From: Porticoccaceae bacterium UBA4026
GTDB lineage: Bacteria; Pseudomonadota; Gammaproteobacteria; Pseudomonadales; Porticoccaceae
Length of the DNA: 11,868 nucleotides
NCBI GenBank assembly: GCA_002382445.1
Contig: DGAQ01000002.1
Location: 114,558-126,425, forward strand
Direction of reading: 5' to 3'
Below, piece after piece: positions 1-6,731 of this stretch (position 1 is the stretch's first letter; every line of letters begins with the position of its first letter). The translations under genes and the position numbers were made by a program. A model generated the notes under the pieces. The model did not search any database and was not told where the DNA came from. It saw only the letters and a program-made list of their open reading frames with translations.

Positions 1-731
1 CTAAAATTATACTGGCTTGCTTGACAGGCCAAATAACCATAGCCGCAGCCGAGATCGAGAAGGGTTTTTGGCGGCTCAGCAAATCGGGTTAGAAACGTCG
101 GTATATGTTCTGACAGAAATGCGCTACCTCGATCAATTTTATCCCAACCGAAAATTCCCGGTTTAGTGATTTTGGAGAATGCCGGCAGGGTTTTGCTGTC
201 TCTGGTGGACGGGTAGTTTTTATCATCCAAAAAGGCCTGGTCGAGCTGATGCAGGGTAATTGTCGCTAAATAGCTCTTACCCTGTTTCTCAGCTGCCGTG
301 CGATCGCCAAACAAAATACAAGCTTGCTTAACATAGGTCTTTATGCCGTCATTTTTTTCACCACTCAATAATAAAGTGCCACCCATTTTTAGTAACTTTG
401 AGGCTTGATTAATCACGTGGTGGCTGCAAGCTCGCTCTTTTGATACTCGATATAAAACTGCATCATAGCTGTGAGGCTCTAATGCGGAAAAATCAAAGTC
501 ATTAAATTTGGCCACTAACCCAGCTTTTATGGCTTGTTGAGTAATATCATAACGATTGCTAAATATTTCCAATGATTGGTGCTGACGATCGGCTATGGAG
601 CGCCAGTTGAACTGAGACCAGTTCTCGTCGGTAACCACCAAACATTTACCCTGGTTACTATGCAGCCACAGCGACAGCCGAGAGACGTTAGGGTCTGTGA
701 AGGCGCGTGGTAAGTCAAATCCATTATTCAT
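1..731 (-). CDS. RsmC/RlmG-like class I rRNA (guanine-N2) methyltransferase, C-terminus beyond window
   Basis: I translated this partial gene by hand: the first 243 residues are open from the ATG at 729-731 to the window edge. The N-terminal half resembles the degenerate, substrate-recognising half of RsmC/RlmG-type enzymes, with a stretch reading RVSKERACSHHVINQA (about 95-110) and GEKNDGIKTYV (124-134). Next come PGIFGWDKIDRGSAFL (191-206), like the PGVFSRDGLDVGSQLLL stretch of RsmC, and the SAM-binding motif I LLDLGCGYGYLA (224-235). The catalytic NPPF motif would lie outside the window. The expected role is N2-methylation of a guanine in rRNA using S-adenosylmethionine. Its ATG shares one base with the rsuA stop (TGATG), so it is probably translated by coupling to that rRNA-modification gene. 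The family is clear; whether the target is 16S G1207 (RsmC) or another guanine cannot be decided from half a protein. Confidence 0.82.
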   Translation of the reverse strand, partial: MNNGFDLPRAFTDPNVSRLSLWLHSNQGKCLVVTDENWSQFNWRSIADRQHQSLEIFSNRYDITQQAIKAGLVAKFNDFDFSALEPHSYDAVLYRVSKERACSHHVINQASKLLKMGGTLLLSGEKNDGIKTYVKQACILFGDRTAAEKQGKSYLATITLHQLDQAFLDDKNYPSTRDSKTLPAFSKITKPGIFGWDKIDRGSAFLSEHIPTFLTRFAEPPKTLLDLGCGYGYLACQASQYNF

Positions 732-1420
732 CAGATACAGGCAACCTCAGATTCAGTTAAAGGCCTATACTCGCCTTCTGCCAAGGTCGTATCGAGGACG
801 ATTTCGCCCACTTGAGACCTATGTAATTTCACTACGTGGTTGCCGAGGGCAGCAAACATTCTTTTAACCTGATGATACTTACCTTCGGCGATGTCTAGGG
901 TAAGACAGTGATCATCAACTTGCTCCATTATAGCGGGCAAACAACGATGTTTTTCACTGTCGAGCAACACACCCGCAGCGAGTTTTTCAGGGTAATCTGC
1001 ACCTATAGGATTAGCCAATGTAACTTGGTAAATCTTTCTGCAGTCGGAGCGTGGCGACGTTAATCTATGATTCCATTTACCATCGTCAGTGACCAACAAA
1101 AGACCTGTCGTGTCTATATCGAGACGGCCTGCAATCTGCAATTCTTCGCTGCGATGTTCGAAAATAAGACTAAGTGCTGTTGGGTTGTGGTGGTCCTTGG
1201 TGACAGAGACCACACCAGCAGGTTTGTTGAGCATAAAATACCGATCTTTTGCGACGCTGATAATCGCCCCGTCAAGACTGACTAATTGATCAGAAGTAAT
1301 TTTAATTGCTGGATTAGTGCATGGATCTTCATCCAAACAGACCACTCCAGCTTTAATCATACGCTTTACTTCCACGCGGGAAAAGTCGGTTGAATTGCTG
1401 ATATATTTATCGAGTCTCAA
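731..1420 (-). CDS. rsuA: 16S rRNA pseudouridine(516) synthase RsuA
   Basis: The product isomerises uridine 516 of 16S rRNA to pseudouridine during small-subunit assembly. The 229-residue length matches the roughly 231 residues of E. coli RsuA. An N-terminal S4 RNA-binding domain (about 1-45, MRLDKYISN...) precedes the catalytic domain. The RsuA/RluB/E/F signature AGRLDIDTTGLLLVTDD spans 97-113, with D101 the expected nucleophile, and EGKYHQVKRM lies near the C-terminus. The start is TTG at 1418-1420. It is chosen because the family begins MRLDK and because TTG overlaps the hemB stop as TTGA, a typical translational-coupling arrangement. The stop overlaps the next gene's ATG by one base. The gene probably has no promoter of its own and is read from the hemB transcript. 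RluB, RluE and RluF are alternatives, but the short length and S4 start favour RsuA. Confidence 0.93.
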   Translation of the reverse strand: MRLDKYISNSTDFSRVEVKRMIKAGVVCLDEDPCTNPAIKITSDQLVSLDGAIISVAKDRYFMLNKPAGVVSVTKDHHNPTALSLIFEHRSEELQIAGRLDIDTTGLLLVTDDGKWNHRLTSPRSDCRKIYQVTLANPIGADYPEKLAAGVLLDSEKHRCLPAIMEQVDDHCLTLDIAEGKYHQVKRMFAALGNHVVKLHRSQVGEIVLDTTLAEGEYRPLTESEVACI

Positions 1421-2442
1421 GATTGTCTACCATTCGCAAGAATTTGAGCGGCCTCTTTAGCAAAATAGGTCAAAATACCGTCGGCGCCAGCACGTTTAAA
1501 CCCCAGTAAAGATTCCATAATAATCTGTTCCCGGTTCAACCATCCCTTGTCAAAAGCGGCACAATGCATGGCATATTCGCCGCTAACTTGATAGACAAGT
1601 GTGGGTACTTTTAGCTCATCTTTAACGCGACGAAGAATATCAAGATAGGGCATGCCGGGCTTAATCATAATCATGTCTGCGCCTTCATCGAGGTCCAGCG
1701 CGCATTCATGCAAAGCCTCGTCAGCGTTGGCGGGATCCATCTGGTAGGTTTTTTTGTCTGCGCCTTGAATATTTCTTGAAGAGCCCACGGCGTCTCGAAA
1801 TGGACCATAGTAGCTAGAGGCATATTTGGCGGAGTAAGCTAAGATTTGAGTGTTTTCAAAACCATTTTCTTCTAGCGCTTCGCGAATAGCACAAATTCGA
1901 CCATCCATCATATCTGAAGGAGCTACAATATCCACACCGGCTTCCGCATGAGATATTGCCTGTCGAACTAAGACTTCATTGGTGATGTCATTGTGAACAT
2001 AGCCAGTTTCTCCGTCAATAATACCGTCTTGGCCATGGGAGGTGAAGGGGTCGAGAGCAACGTCGGTGATAATGCCTAATGTAGGTACTGCCTTCTTTAT
2101 GGCTCGGACTGCTCGTTGCACTAAGCCCTCTGGATTGTAGGCCTCTTCGGCTAGCAAGGTTTTCATTTTTTGATTTACCACAGGAAAAAGCGCTATAGCA
2201 GGAATACCTAATACTGCAATCTGCTGAGCCTCCTCAACTAGCAGGTCAATGGACAGCCTATTAACGCCAGGCATAGACGCCACAGGCTCAGACTGGTTTG
2301 ACCCTTCAATAACAAATAAAGGAAGAATTAAATCATCCACAGACAACCTAGCTTCCCTGACTAAACGACGTGAAAAAGCCGTTGCGCGATTACGTCGCAT
2401 ACGTGTGTAGGGGTAGGGTCCGCGGTTACTTTTAAAACTCAT
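1417..2442 (-). CDS. hemB: Delta-aminolevulinic acid dehydratase (porphobilinogen synthase) HemB
   Basis: HemB condenses two 5-aminolevulinate molecules into porphobilinogen in the cytosol, the first common step of heme, siroheme and cobalamin synthesis. The 341-residue protein is close throughout to the Pseudomonas enzyme, starting with the N-terminal arm (GPYPYTRMRRNRATAFSRR, about 8-26). The two Schiff-base lysines are K206 (AYSAKYASSYYG) and K261 (MIKPGMPYLDI). The metal-site segment is DVALDPFTSHGQDG (127-140), with D127, D131 and D139 where zinc enzymes have cysteines, which indicates the Mg2+-dependent class. A good ribosome site (GGAG, plus-strand 2448-2451) lies 5 nt before the ATG. 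A terminator-like hairpin separates it from hemL, so hemB probably has its own promoter in the 105-bp gap. Its stop is shared with the TTG start of rsuA. Confidence 0.97.
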   Translation of the reverse strand: MSFKSNRGPYPYTRMRRNRATAFSRRLVREARLSVDDLILPLFVIEGSNQSEPVASMPGVNRLSIDLLVEEAQQIAVLGIPAIALFPVVNQKMKTLLAEEAYNPEGLVQRAVRAIKKAVPTLGIITDVALDPFTSHGQDGIIDGETGYVHNDITNEVLVRQAISHAEAGVDIVAPSDMMDGRICAIREALEENGFENTQILAYSAKYASSYYGPFRDAVGSSRNIQGADKKTYQMDPANADEALHECALDLDEGADMIMIKPGMPYLDILRRVKDELKVPTLVYQVSGEYAMHCAAFDKGWLNREQIIMESLLGFKRAGADGILTYFAKEAAQILANGRQS

Positions 2443-2464
2443 AGAGTCTCCAGGAGAGCATCAT

Positions 2465-2491
2465 TTTTTAATCAGTCATTCGTTCAAGTTT
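2465..2491 (-). promoter_or_regulatory. Possible hemB promoter
   Basis: Between the hairpin after hemL and the hemB ribosome site, the minus strand reads TTGAAC, about 16 nt, then AATGAT, a weak sigma70-like pair. The surrounding AT-rich DNA also allows other -10 choices, for example TATCAT a little upstream. The main support is context: a terminator upstream and an open gap of about 60 nt leading to hemB. Box edges are approximate. Confidence 0.25.
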
Positions 2492-2503
2492 TGTATGATA
2501 CGC

Positions 2504-2534
2504 AAAAAAGCGATTTCCCACATAATTATCGCTT
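2504..2534 (-). terminator. Rho-independent terminator after hemL
   Basis: On the minus strand, AAGCGAT and ATCGCTT form a 7-bp stem (plus-strand arms 2528-2534 and 2508-2514) around a 13-nt loop. A run of T residues follows at once (A-tract 2504-2509 on the plus strand, partly used by the stem). It sits 14 nt after the hemL stop. The large loop and short stem suggest partial rather than complete termination, allowing some read-through into hemB. Confidence 0.6.
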
Positions 2535-2547
2535 ACCTCAGCGCCTT

Positions 2548-3852
2548 TTAAATGCGCGCGAAAACTCGAGAGGCAGCATTTAACGTGTCATCAATATCTT
2601 GGTCTGTATGGGCTGCAGACATAAATCCGGCTTCGAAGGAAGCGGGCGCTAAATAAATACCTTCCTCCAACATGCCGTGGAAAAATTTACCGAAACGTTC
2701 GGTGTCACATTTCATTACTTGACTGTAATTAATGATCTTTTCCTCTTCAGAGAAAAAGATCCCCCACATAGTACCCACGTGATTGCTTGTCAGGGGGATG
2801 CCCGCCTGCTTTGCTCGATCGACCAGGCCTTCCACTAATCGGGTGGTTCGGTTCATGACGGGCTCTAAAAAGCCAGGTTTGGAAATTAATTCTAATGTCG
2901 CCAGTCCGGACGCCATCGCCACCGGATTTCCTGAAAGAGTACCTGCCTGATAGACCGGACCTAGCGGGGCAATATGCTGCATAATTTCGCGCTTACCGCC
3001 AAAGGCTCCAACGGGCATGCCCCCGCCAATAACTTTGCCCAAGCATATGAGGTCGGCATCGATGCCATAGTGACCAATAGCGCCCTGTTGGCTAATTCGA
3101 AAACCGGTCATGACTTCATCGATAATAAGTAGAGCCCCGCTGGCTGTACAGCACTCGCGCAGTGCCTCCAAAAATCCTGGGATCGGAGGAACACAGTTCA
3201 TATTGCCGACCACTGGCTCAACGATAATACAGGCGATTTCATCACCAACGTCAGCAAAAACTTGTCTGACTTGATCAATATCGTTATAAGAAAGGGTCAC
3301 TGTGTGGTCCGCTAGACAGCTTGGAACTCCAGGAGAGCTCGGTATGCCTAGGGTTAGGGCGCCGGAGCCAGCCTTAATTAGTAAAGAATCGGAGTGTCCG
3401 TGATAGCATCCTTCAAATTTAACAATTTTGTCGCGACCGGTGAAGCCACGGGCCAGTCTAATCGCACTCATGGTTGCCTCGGTACCCGAATTAACCATGC
3501 GGATCATTTCCATACCTGGAACGATAGAGCAAATCTTATCGGCTAACTGGATCTCTAACTCAGTAGGCGTGCCAAAGGTCATTGCCTTGTCCAGTTGCTT
3601 GCGAATGGCCTGCAAAACGTCCTCGTGCCCGTGCCCTAAAAGCATTGGGCCCCAAGATAAAACGTAATCAATATAACGATTACCATCGGCATCAAACATA
3701 TAAGCGCCTTTGGCCCGATCGAAGAATATGGGGGTGCCGCCTACAGCCTGAAAAGCTCTAACGGGTGAATTTACACCGCCCGGGATGTGCAATTGAGCCG
3801 CTTTAAAAAGCTCTTCTGAGCGTGAGTTTGATACTTTGACTATGCCTGACAT
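2548..3852 (-). CDS. hemL: Glutamate-1-semialdehyde 2,1-aminomutase HemL
   Basis: HemL moves the amino group of glutamate-1-semialdehyde to give 5-aminolevulinate, the last step of the C5 (glutamyl-tRNA) route; its product feeds HemB, encoded next door. The 434-residue protein is a fold-type I, PLP-dependent class III aminotransferase of usual length. Landmarks are HIPGGVNSPVRAF (22-34), the cofactor-phosphate site NSGTEATMSAIRLAR (121-135), EGCYHGHSD (147-155), IIDEVMTGFR (243-252), and the PLP lysine K273 in CLGKVIGGGMPVGAFGG. The start ATG is preceded by AGGA about 8 nt upstream, which supports it. It lies 86 nt after hemJ and is followed by a terminator-like hairpin. No residue of the known active site is missing. 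Confidence 0.97.
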   Translation of the reverse strand: MSGIVKVSNSRSEELFKAAQLHIPGGVNSPVRAFQAVGGTPIFFDRAKGAYMFDADGNRYIDYVLSWGPMLLGHGHEDVLQAIRKQLDKAMTFGTPTELEIQLADKICSIVPGMEMIRMVNSGTEATMSAIRLARGFTGRDKIVKFEGCYHGHSDSLLIKAGSGALTLGIPSSPGVPSCLADHTVTLSYNDIDQVRQVFADVGDEIACIIVEPVVGNMNCVPPIPGFLEALRECCTASGALLIIDEVMTGFRISQQGAIGHYGIDADLICLGKVIGGGMPVGAFGGKREIMQHIAPLGPVYQAGTLSGNPVAMASGLATLELISKPGFLEPVMNRTTRLVEGLVDRAKQAGIPLTSNHVGTMWGIFFSEEEKIINYSQVMKCDTERFGKFFHGMLEEGIYLAPASFEAGFMSAAHTDQDIDDTLNAASRVFARI

Positions 3853-3911
3853 TAAATTTTCCTGACGAGTAAACGATGCTGCTGGGTTACATGGTTTGCA
3901 TTATCCTCAAT

Positions 3912-3940
3912 TAAAAGGTTAGAAGCTATTTAAGTAACCT
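3912..3940 (-). terminator. Weak hairpin and T-run overlapping the hemJ stop
   Basis: On the minus strand, AGGTTA (plus 3935-3940) and TAACCT (plus 3916-3921) form a 6-bp stem around 13 nt, followed by TTTTAATT. The stem begins inside the hemJ TAG codon. With only two G-C pairs it would be a poor terminator, so hemJ-hemL read-through is plausible. Confidence 0.3.
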
Positions 3941-4364
3941 AAAAGGGTTGGACAATAACTAGAATTACAATGGCAACTAAAAATAATACCGGAACTTCAT
4001 TAAACAGCCGGAAGTAGACGTGGCTTTTATTGCTGCGGTTTTCTGCTAGCTTTTTTATATGGCCTAGGCACATATAATGGTAGCCAACGAGCAGCAGCAC
4101 GAGCGAGGCTTTCAATTGGAACCAGGTCTGATTTAGATAGGCGTCTGGTGCCATAGATACAAGCCAAAGACCTAAAATTATAGTCGCAATCATTGCTGGA
4201 TTCGCAATCCCACGGTAAAGATTACGCTGCATAAGCTTAAACCGCTCAATGCTGATTTCATCATCGGACATAGCGTGATAAACAAATAAGCGCGGTAGAT
4301 AAAACAGAGCTGCAAACCAGCAAATCACGGCGATCACATGAAAGGCTAATACCCACTTATACAT
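3939..4364 (-). CDS. hemJ: Protoporphyrinogen IX oxidase HemJ (integral membrane)
   Basis: HemJ oxidises protoporphyrinogen IX to protoporphyrin IX in the inner membrane, replacing HemG or HemY in many bacteria. The 141-residue protein has four predicted helices, about 4-26, 54-72, 82-99 and 120-139. Family marks are the N-terminal AFHVIAVICWFAALFYLPRL (7-26) with conserved H9, the helix 3 segment QLKASLVLLLVGYHYM with K85, and the C-terminal FNEVPVLFLVAIVILV (121-136). H9 and the helix 3 lysine are, by family knowledge, linked to heme binding and activity. A GGGG stretch about 6 nt before the ATG may serve as ribosome site. It heads a minus-strand run with hemL and hemB, so early and late heme steps are clustered. 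Older annotation would call this UPF0093 or a CopD-like protein; the surrounding hem genes support HemJ. Confidence 0.9.
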   Translation of the reverse strand: MYKWVLAFHVIAVICWFAALFYLPRLFVYHAMSDDEISIERFKLMQRNLYRGIANPAMIATIILGLWLVSMAPDAYLNQTWFQLKASLVLLLVGYHYMCLGHIKKLAENRSNKSHVYFRLFNEVPVLFLVAIVILVIVQPF

Positions 4365-4395
4365 TTAACGCCCCATTAATTTAATAGTTCTACCA

Positions 4396-4414
4396 ATGCC
4401 GAAAGCTTCGGCAT
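4396..4414. repeat. Perfect 8-bp inverted repeat in the hemJ/argC divergent gap
   Basis: ATGCCGAA (4396-4403) and TTCGGCAT (4407-4414) are perfect reverse complements around a 3-nt centre. The element lies between the two divergent genes, just upstream of the likely argC -35 and inside the likely 5' leader of hemJ. It could be an operator for a dimeric regulator or a tight RNA hairpin in the hemJ leader. No T-run follows on either strand, so it is not a simple terminator. Confidence 0.55.
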
Positions 4415-4416
4415 AG

Positions 4417-4445
4417 TTGGTTGAGTGACTTTGCGCTATTATAGG
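4417..4445 (+). promoter_or_regulatory. Candidate argC promoter
   Basis: TTGGTT (4417-4422), 17 bp, then TATAGG (4440-4445) is a plausible sigma70 pair 40 nt upstream of the chosen argC GTG. The alternative upstream GTG at 4425 would lie within this promoter, a reason to reject the longer argC form. Confidence 0.35.
4438..4443 (-). promoter_or_regulatory. Candidate hemJ -10 element
   Basis: The minus strand carries a consensus TATAAT here, 73 nt before the hemJ ATG, but no good -35 is visible 16-18 nt upstream. It overlaps the proposed argC -10, so the two divergent promoters would compete for the same DNA. Confidence 0.35.
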
Positions 4446-4484
4446 GGGCTAAAGTCGTTCTGGATATTTAAAAGCGAGGCTCAG

Positions 4485-5516
4485 GTGATTAAAGTTGGTG
4501 TTATTGGTGGGACAGGTTATACCGGAGCGGAGCTCCTGCGTCTGCTGGCAGGTCATCCTGATGCTGAGATCGCTGTCGTTACCTCTCGGCGCAACCTAGG
4601 AGAACGAGTCTCTGATATTTATCCAAATCTTCGTGGTGTGGTTGATGTGACTTTTGTCGTACCTGATCTAGATAATTTAAGTGATTGCGATGTGGTATTT
4701 TTTGCTACGCCTCATGGTGTCGCTCAGAGTTCGGTGCCAGAATTTTTGCAAGCTGGCATTAAGGTGATTGATTTGTCAGCTGATTTTCGCCTCCGTGATC
4801 AGGCTGTGTGGGAAAAGTGGTATGGCCAGCCACATAAAGCTCCAGGATTATTGGGTCGTGCAATTTACGGCCTTCCAGAGGTCAACCGTGAAGCCATTAT
4901 TGAGGCTGATTTGGTCGCCTGTGCGGGCTGTTATCCAACAAGCATTCAGCTGGGGCTACTTCCTTTATTGAGGCAAGGATGCCTGGACAGCAGTGACATT
5001 ATTGCTAATTCTGCCTCTGGAGTAAGTGGCGCTGGCCGGCAGGCTAACATAGCTAACTTACTATCTGAAGTCAGCGACAGTTTTAAAGCTTATGGGGCGT
5101 CGGGCCATCGCCATCAGCCTGAGATCGAGCAGGGGCTCGAACATATAGCTGGACATCCGGTGGGACTGACCTTTGTTCCTCATTTATTGCCGATAAATCG
5201 TGGAATCCATACTACTATTTACGCTAATTTAGTTGATCTATCAGTCGACATTCAAGGCTTGTATGAGCAGCATTTTAAAAATGAACCTTTCGTTGATGTT
5301 TTACCCGCAGGTAGCCATCCTGAAACGCGCACAGTGAGAGGTTCAAATTATTGTCGAATTGCAGTACATAGGCCTAATAACGGGCGCAAGGTAGTTATTT
5401 TGGTGGTGGAAGATAATTTGACCAAGGGGGCTTCCGGGCAAGCAATCCAATGTATGAACTTGATGTTTGATTTACCAGAAACTTTGGGGTTGATGATGCC
5501 AGGATTATTGCCTTAA
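4485..5516 (+). CDS. argC: N-acetyl-gamma-glutamyl-phosphate reductase ArgC
   Basis: ArgC reduces N-acetylglutamyl-5-phosphate to the semialdehyde with NADPH, the third step of arginine synthesis in the cytosol. I start it at GTG 4485, giving 343 residues beginning VIKVGVIGGTGYTGAELLRL. Pseudomonas ArgC starts almost identically and is about 344 residues long. A GAGG (4476-4479) lies 5 nt upstream. A longer form from GTG 4425 adds 20 non-conserved residues and overlaps the promoter. The N-terminal Rossmann motif is GxxGYTG, and the catalytic cysteine is C149 in ACAGCYPTS. The segment SGVSGAGRQA and the C-terminal KGASGQAIQCMN are typical. The stop TAA overlaps the next ATG by one base (TAATG), so the following envelope-type gene is translationally coupled to it. 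No ArgR-like box was recognised. Confidence 0.96.
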   Translation: MIKVGVIGGTGYTGAELLRLLAGHPDAEIAVVTSRRNLGERVSDIYPNLRGVVDVTFVVPDLDNLSDCDVVFFATPHGVAQSSVPEFLQAGIKVIDLSADFRLRDQAVWEKWYGQPHKAPGLLGRAIYGLPEVNREAIIEADLVACAGCYPTSIQLGLLPLLRQGCLDSSDIIANSASGVSGAGRQANIANLLSEVSDSFKAYGASGHRHQPEIEQGLEHIAGHPVGLTFVPHLLPINRGIHTTIYANLVDLSVDIQGLYEQHFKNEPFVDVLPAGSHPETRTVRGSNYCRIAVHRPNNGRKVVILVVEDNLTKGASGQAIQCMNLMFDLPETLGLMMPGLLP

Positions 5517-6220
5517 TGTCTGAACGAAGATCGATCGTTGTTACCTATCGCCAAGGCTTTAGATATTGGTTATATGGCCTAATAGTGTTGGTATCACTAG
5601 TCTCAGTAATGACGGGTATATTGTGGGAGAGGCATAAAGGATCACAGATATTGGCTGAAAAAAACGACCTTGCTGACGAAGTGTCGGCGCTTCAGGATTT
5701 GGTAAAGTTCAAAACCACAGAGTTAGACATGATCAGAGTTAACAGTGACGTTGATACTGCTGCTTTGGAAAATGCAAGGCAAGAGATGATGGGCCTACAG
5801 GCTCAGATATATCAAGATCAAGAGCAATTGCAGCTGTATAGGGAACTCCTTGAGGACACCGATCCCCCCGGGGGATTGTCAGTTAGCAGATTTCAGCTGA
5901 CGTTGGTTGATTCAAAAAATATCGCTTATCGTTGGGTTGCTAGGCAAAAAACAGTTAAGATGCAGGCCACGACTATTTTGGTTGATATACGGGTAATGGG
6001 AAGTCAGGGCAATAAACCTGTTAGCCTGTCGTTATCTGAATTAGATACTGAGGTTAAAGTAATGCCTCTTACCATTAAGTTTAAATATTTTTCTATTAAT
6101 CAGGGCGTTTTAAGTTTACCTGATGGATTTAACCCTGATACAGTTCAGATTAGTTTGGGTTATTCGTGGAGTGATAAGCTCACCTATAAGCAGACGTTTG
6201 ATTGGAAAGTTGAGGAATAA
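5516..6220 (+). CDS. Membrane-anchored coiled-coil protein, DUF6776-like
   Basis: The function is unknown. The 234-residue protein has a basic N-terminus, one membrane helix (about 18-36, WLYGLIVLVSLVSVMTGIL), a long coiled-coil-like region (about 42-114, rich in Q, E, L and A), a PPGG hinge (117-120), and a beta-rich C-terminal domain (about 122-234). This suggests an inner-membrane protein in type II orientation with its coiled coil and C-terminal domain in the periplasm. I recognise the architecture as that of the DUF6776 family found next to argC and bactofilin genes in related bacteria; the name is from memory. It overlaps argC by one base and is followed after 3 nt by the bactofilin gene, whose ribosome site (TGAGGAA) lies within its last codons. 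A role as membrane partner of the bactofilin is inference from that spacing. A C6G5 palindrome encodes the hinge. Confidence 0.85.
   Translation: MSERRSIVVTYRQGFRYWLYGLIVLVSLVSVMTGILWERHKGSQILAEKNDLADEVSALQDLVKFKTTELDMIRVNSDVDTAALENARQEMMGLQAQIYQDQEQLQLYRELLEDTDPPGGLSVSRFQLTLVDSKNIAYRWVARQKTVKMQATTILVDIRVMGSQGNKPVSLSLSELDTEVKVMPLTIKFKYFSINQGVLSLPDGFNPDTVQISLGYSWSDKLTYKQTFDWKVEE
5855..5880. repeat. GC-rich palindrome inside the coiled-coil gene
   Basis: ATCCCCC (5862-5868) and GGGGGAT (5870-5876) are perfect arms around one C. Flanking GACA (5855-5858) and TGTC (5877-5880) can extend the stem across a 3-nt bulge. It encodes the PPGG hinge of the surrounding gene. Within otherwise AT-leaning coding sequence this C6G5 run stands out and could form a very stable mRNA hairpin. 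Confidence 0.6.
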
Positions 6221-6223
6221 GAT

Positions 6224-6673
6224 ATGTTTACAAATAAAAGTACTAATGAGAATCCGGCGCCTTCGTCAGAATCAACTACCCTGGTAGCGGCAGGGACAGA
6301 GATTAAGGGCGACTTAAGTTTTTCTGGTAGCTTGGAGGTTCAAGGGTCAATTATTGGTAAAATTGTAGCCGATGATGAGACAGCTCAAATCCGGATTTTA
6401 AATGGAGGGTCAGTTTTAGGCGAAATCTGGGTTCCTAACGTCATTGTAAATGGTCGTATTAAAGGCGATATATATGCCTCTAAACAAATTCAGCTGGCGG
6501 CTAAAGCAAAAGTTGAAGGAACCATCTACTATAGTATGATCGAGATTGAGCGAGGCGCCGATATTGACGGCAAGCTAGTACACGAGATTCCTGCCACCAA
6601 CGTCACTGCTTTTCAGAAAGCAGGGGAGAGCGTTGATGTCAGTAATGGATACCAAGCTAAAGTTGAAAAATAG
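6224..6673 (+). CDS. Bactofilin family polymer-forming cytoskeletal protein
   Basis: Bactofilins polymerise without nucleotide into filaments through a right-handed beta-helix and act as scaffolds for cell-wall and shape proteins. The 149-residue protein has a polar, probably disordered N-tail (1-20) and a polar C-tail (about 126-149). Between them lie regular short strands with glycine turns: GDLSFSGSLEVQGSIIGKI, LNGGSVLGEI, VNGRIKGDIYA and AKVEGTIYYSMIEIERGADIDGKL. This is the DUF583 bactofilin pattern. It has no membrane segment. It starts 3 nt after the upstream coiled-coil gene and shares its ribosome site. A peptidoglycan M23 endopeptidase and anmK lie nearby on the other strand. By analogy with CcmA/BacA systems it may position wall enzymes, but no partner is proven by the sequence. 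Confidence 0.9.
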   Translation: MFTNKSTNENPAPSSESTTLVAAGTEIKGDLSFSGSLEVQGSIIGKIVADDETAQIRILNGGSVLGEIWVPNVIVNGRIKGDIYASKQIQLAAKAKVEGTIYYSMIEIERGADIDGKLVHEIPATNVTAFQKAGESVDVSNGYQAKVEK

Positions 6674-6692
6674 CTTAAAACAATCAAAAGTA

Positions 6693-6720
6693 GACTGAAC
6701 TCTATGCTAAGGTCTCAGTC
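6693..6720. repeat. Short inverted repeat in the erpA leader
   Basis: GACTGA (6693-6698) and TCAGTC (6715-6720) are perfect reverse complements separated by 16 bp, in the 58-nt gap before erpA. The right arm ends 2 nt before the GGAG ribosome site (6723-6726). It could be an operator half-site pair or a leader hairpin near the ribosome site. It is short enough to be chance. Confidence 0.25.
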
Positions 6721-6731
6721 ACGGAGCAATA

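Noticed and set aside
1067..1289. Plus-strand frames of 66-72 residues opposite rsuA
   Set aside because: They are antisense to a conserved gene, overlap each other in different frames, and lack a ribosome site.
3853..3938. GATAAT in the hemJ-hemL gap as a hemL promoter
   Set aside because: On the minus strand the -10-like GATAAT has no acceptable -35 at 16-18 nt, so I did not list it as a feature.
4425..4484. 20-residue N-terminal extension of ArgC from GTG 4425
   Set aside because: The added residues are not like ArgC, the extension overlaps the likely promoter, and GTG 4485 has a good ribosome site and gives the usual family start.
6693..6720. GACT/AGTC pair before erpA as an IscR type 1 site
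   Set aside because: The IscR type 1 motif has GACT and AGTC only about 6 bp apart with set flanks; here the arms are 16 bp apart. Kept only as a weak inverted repeat.
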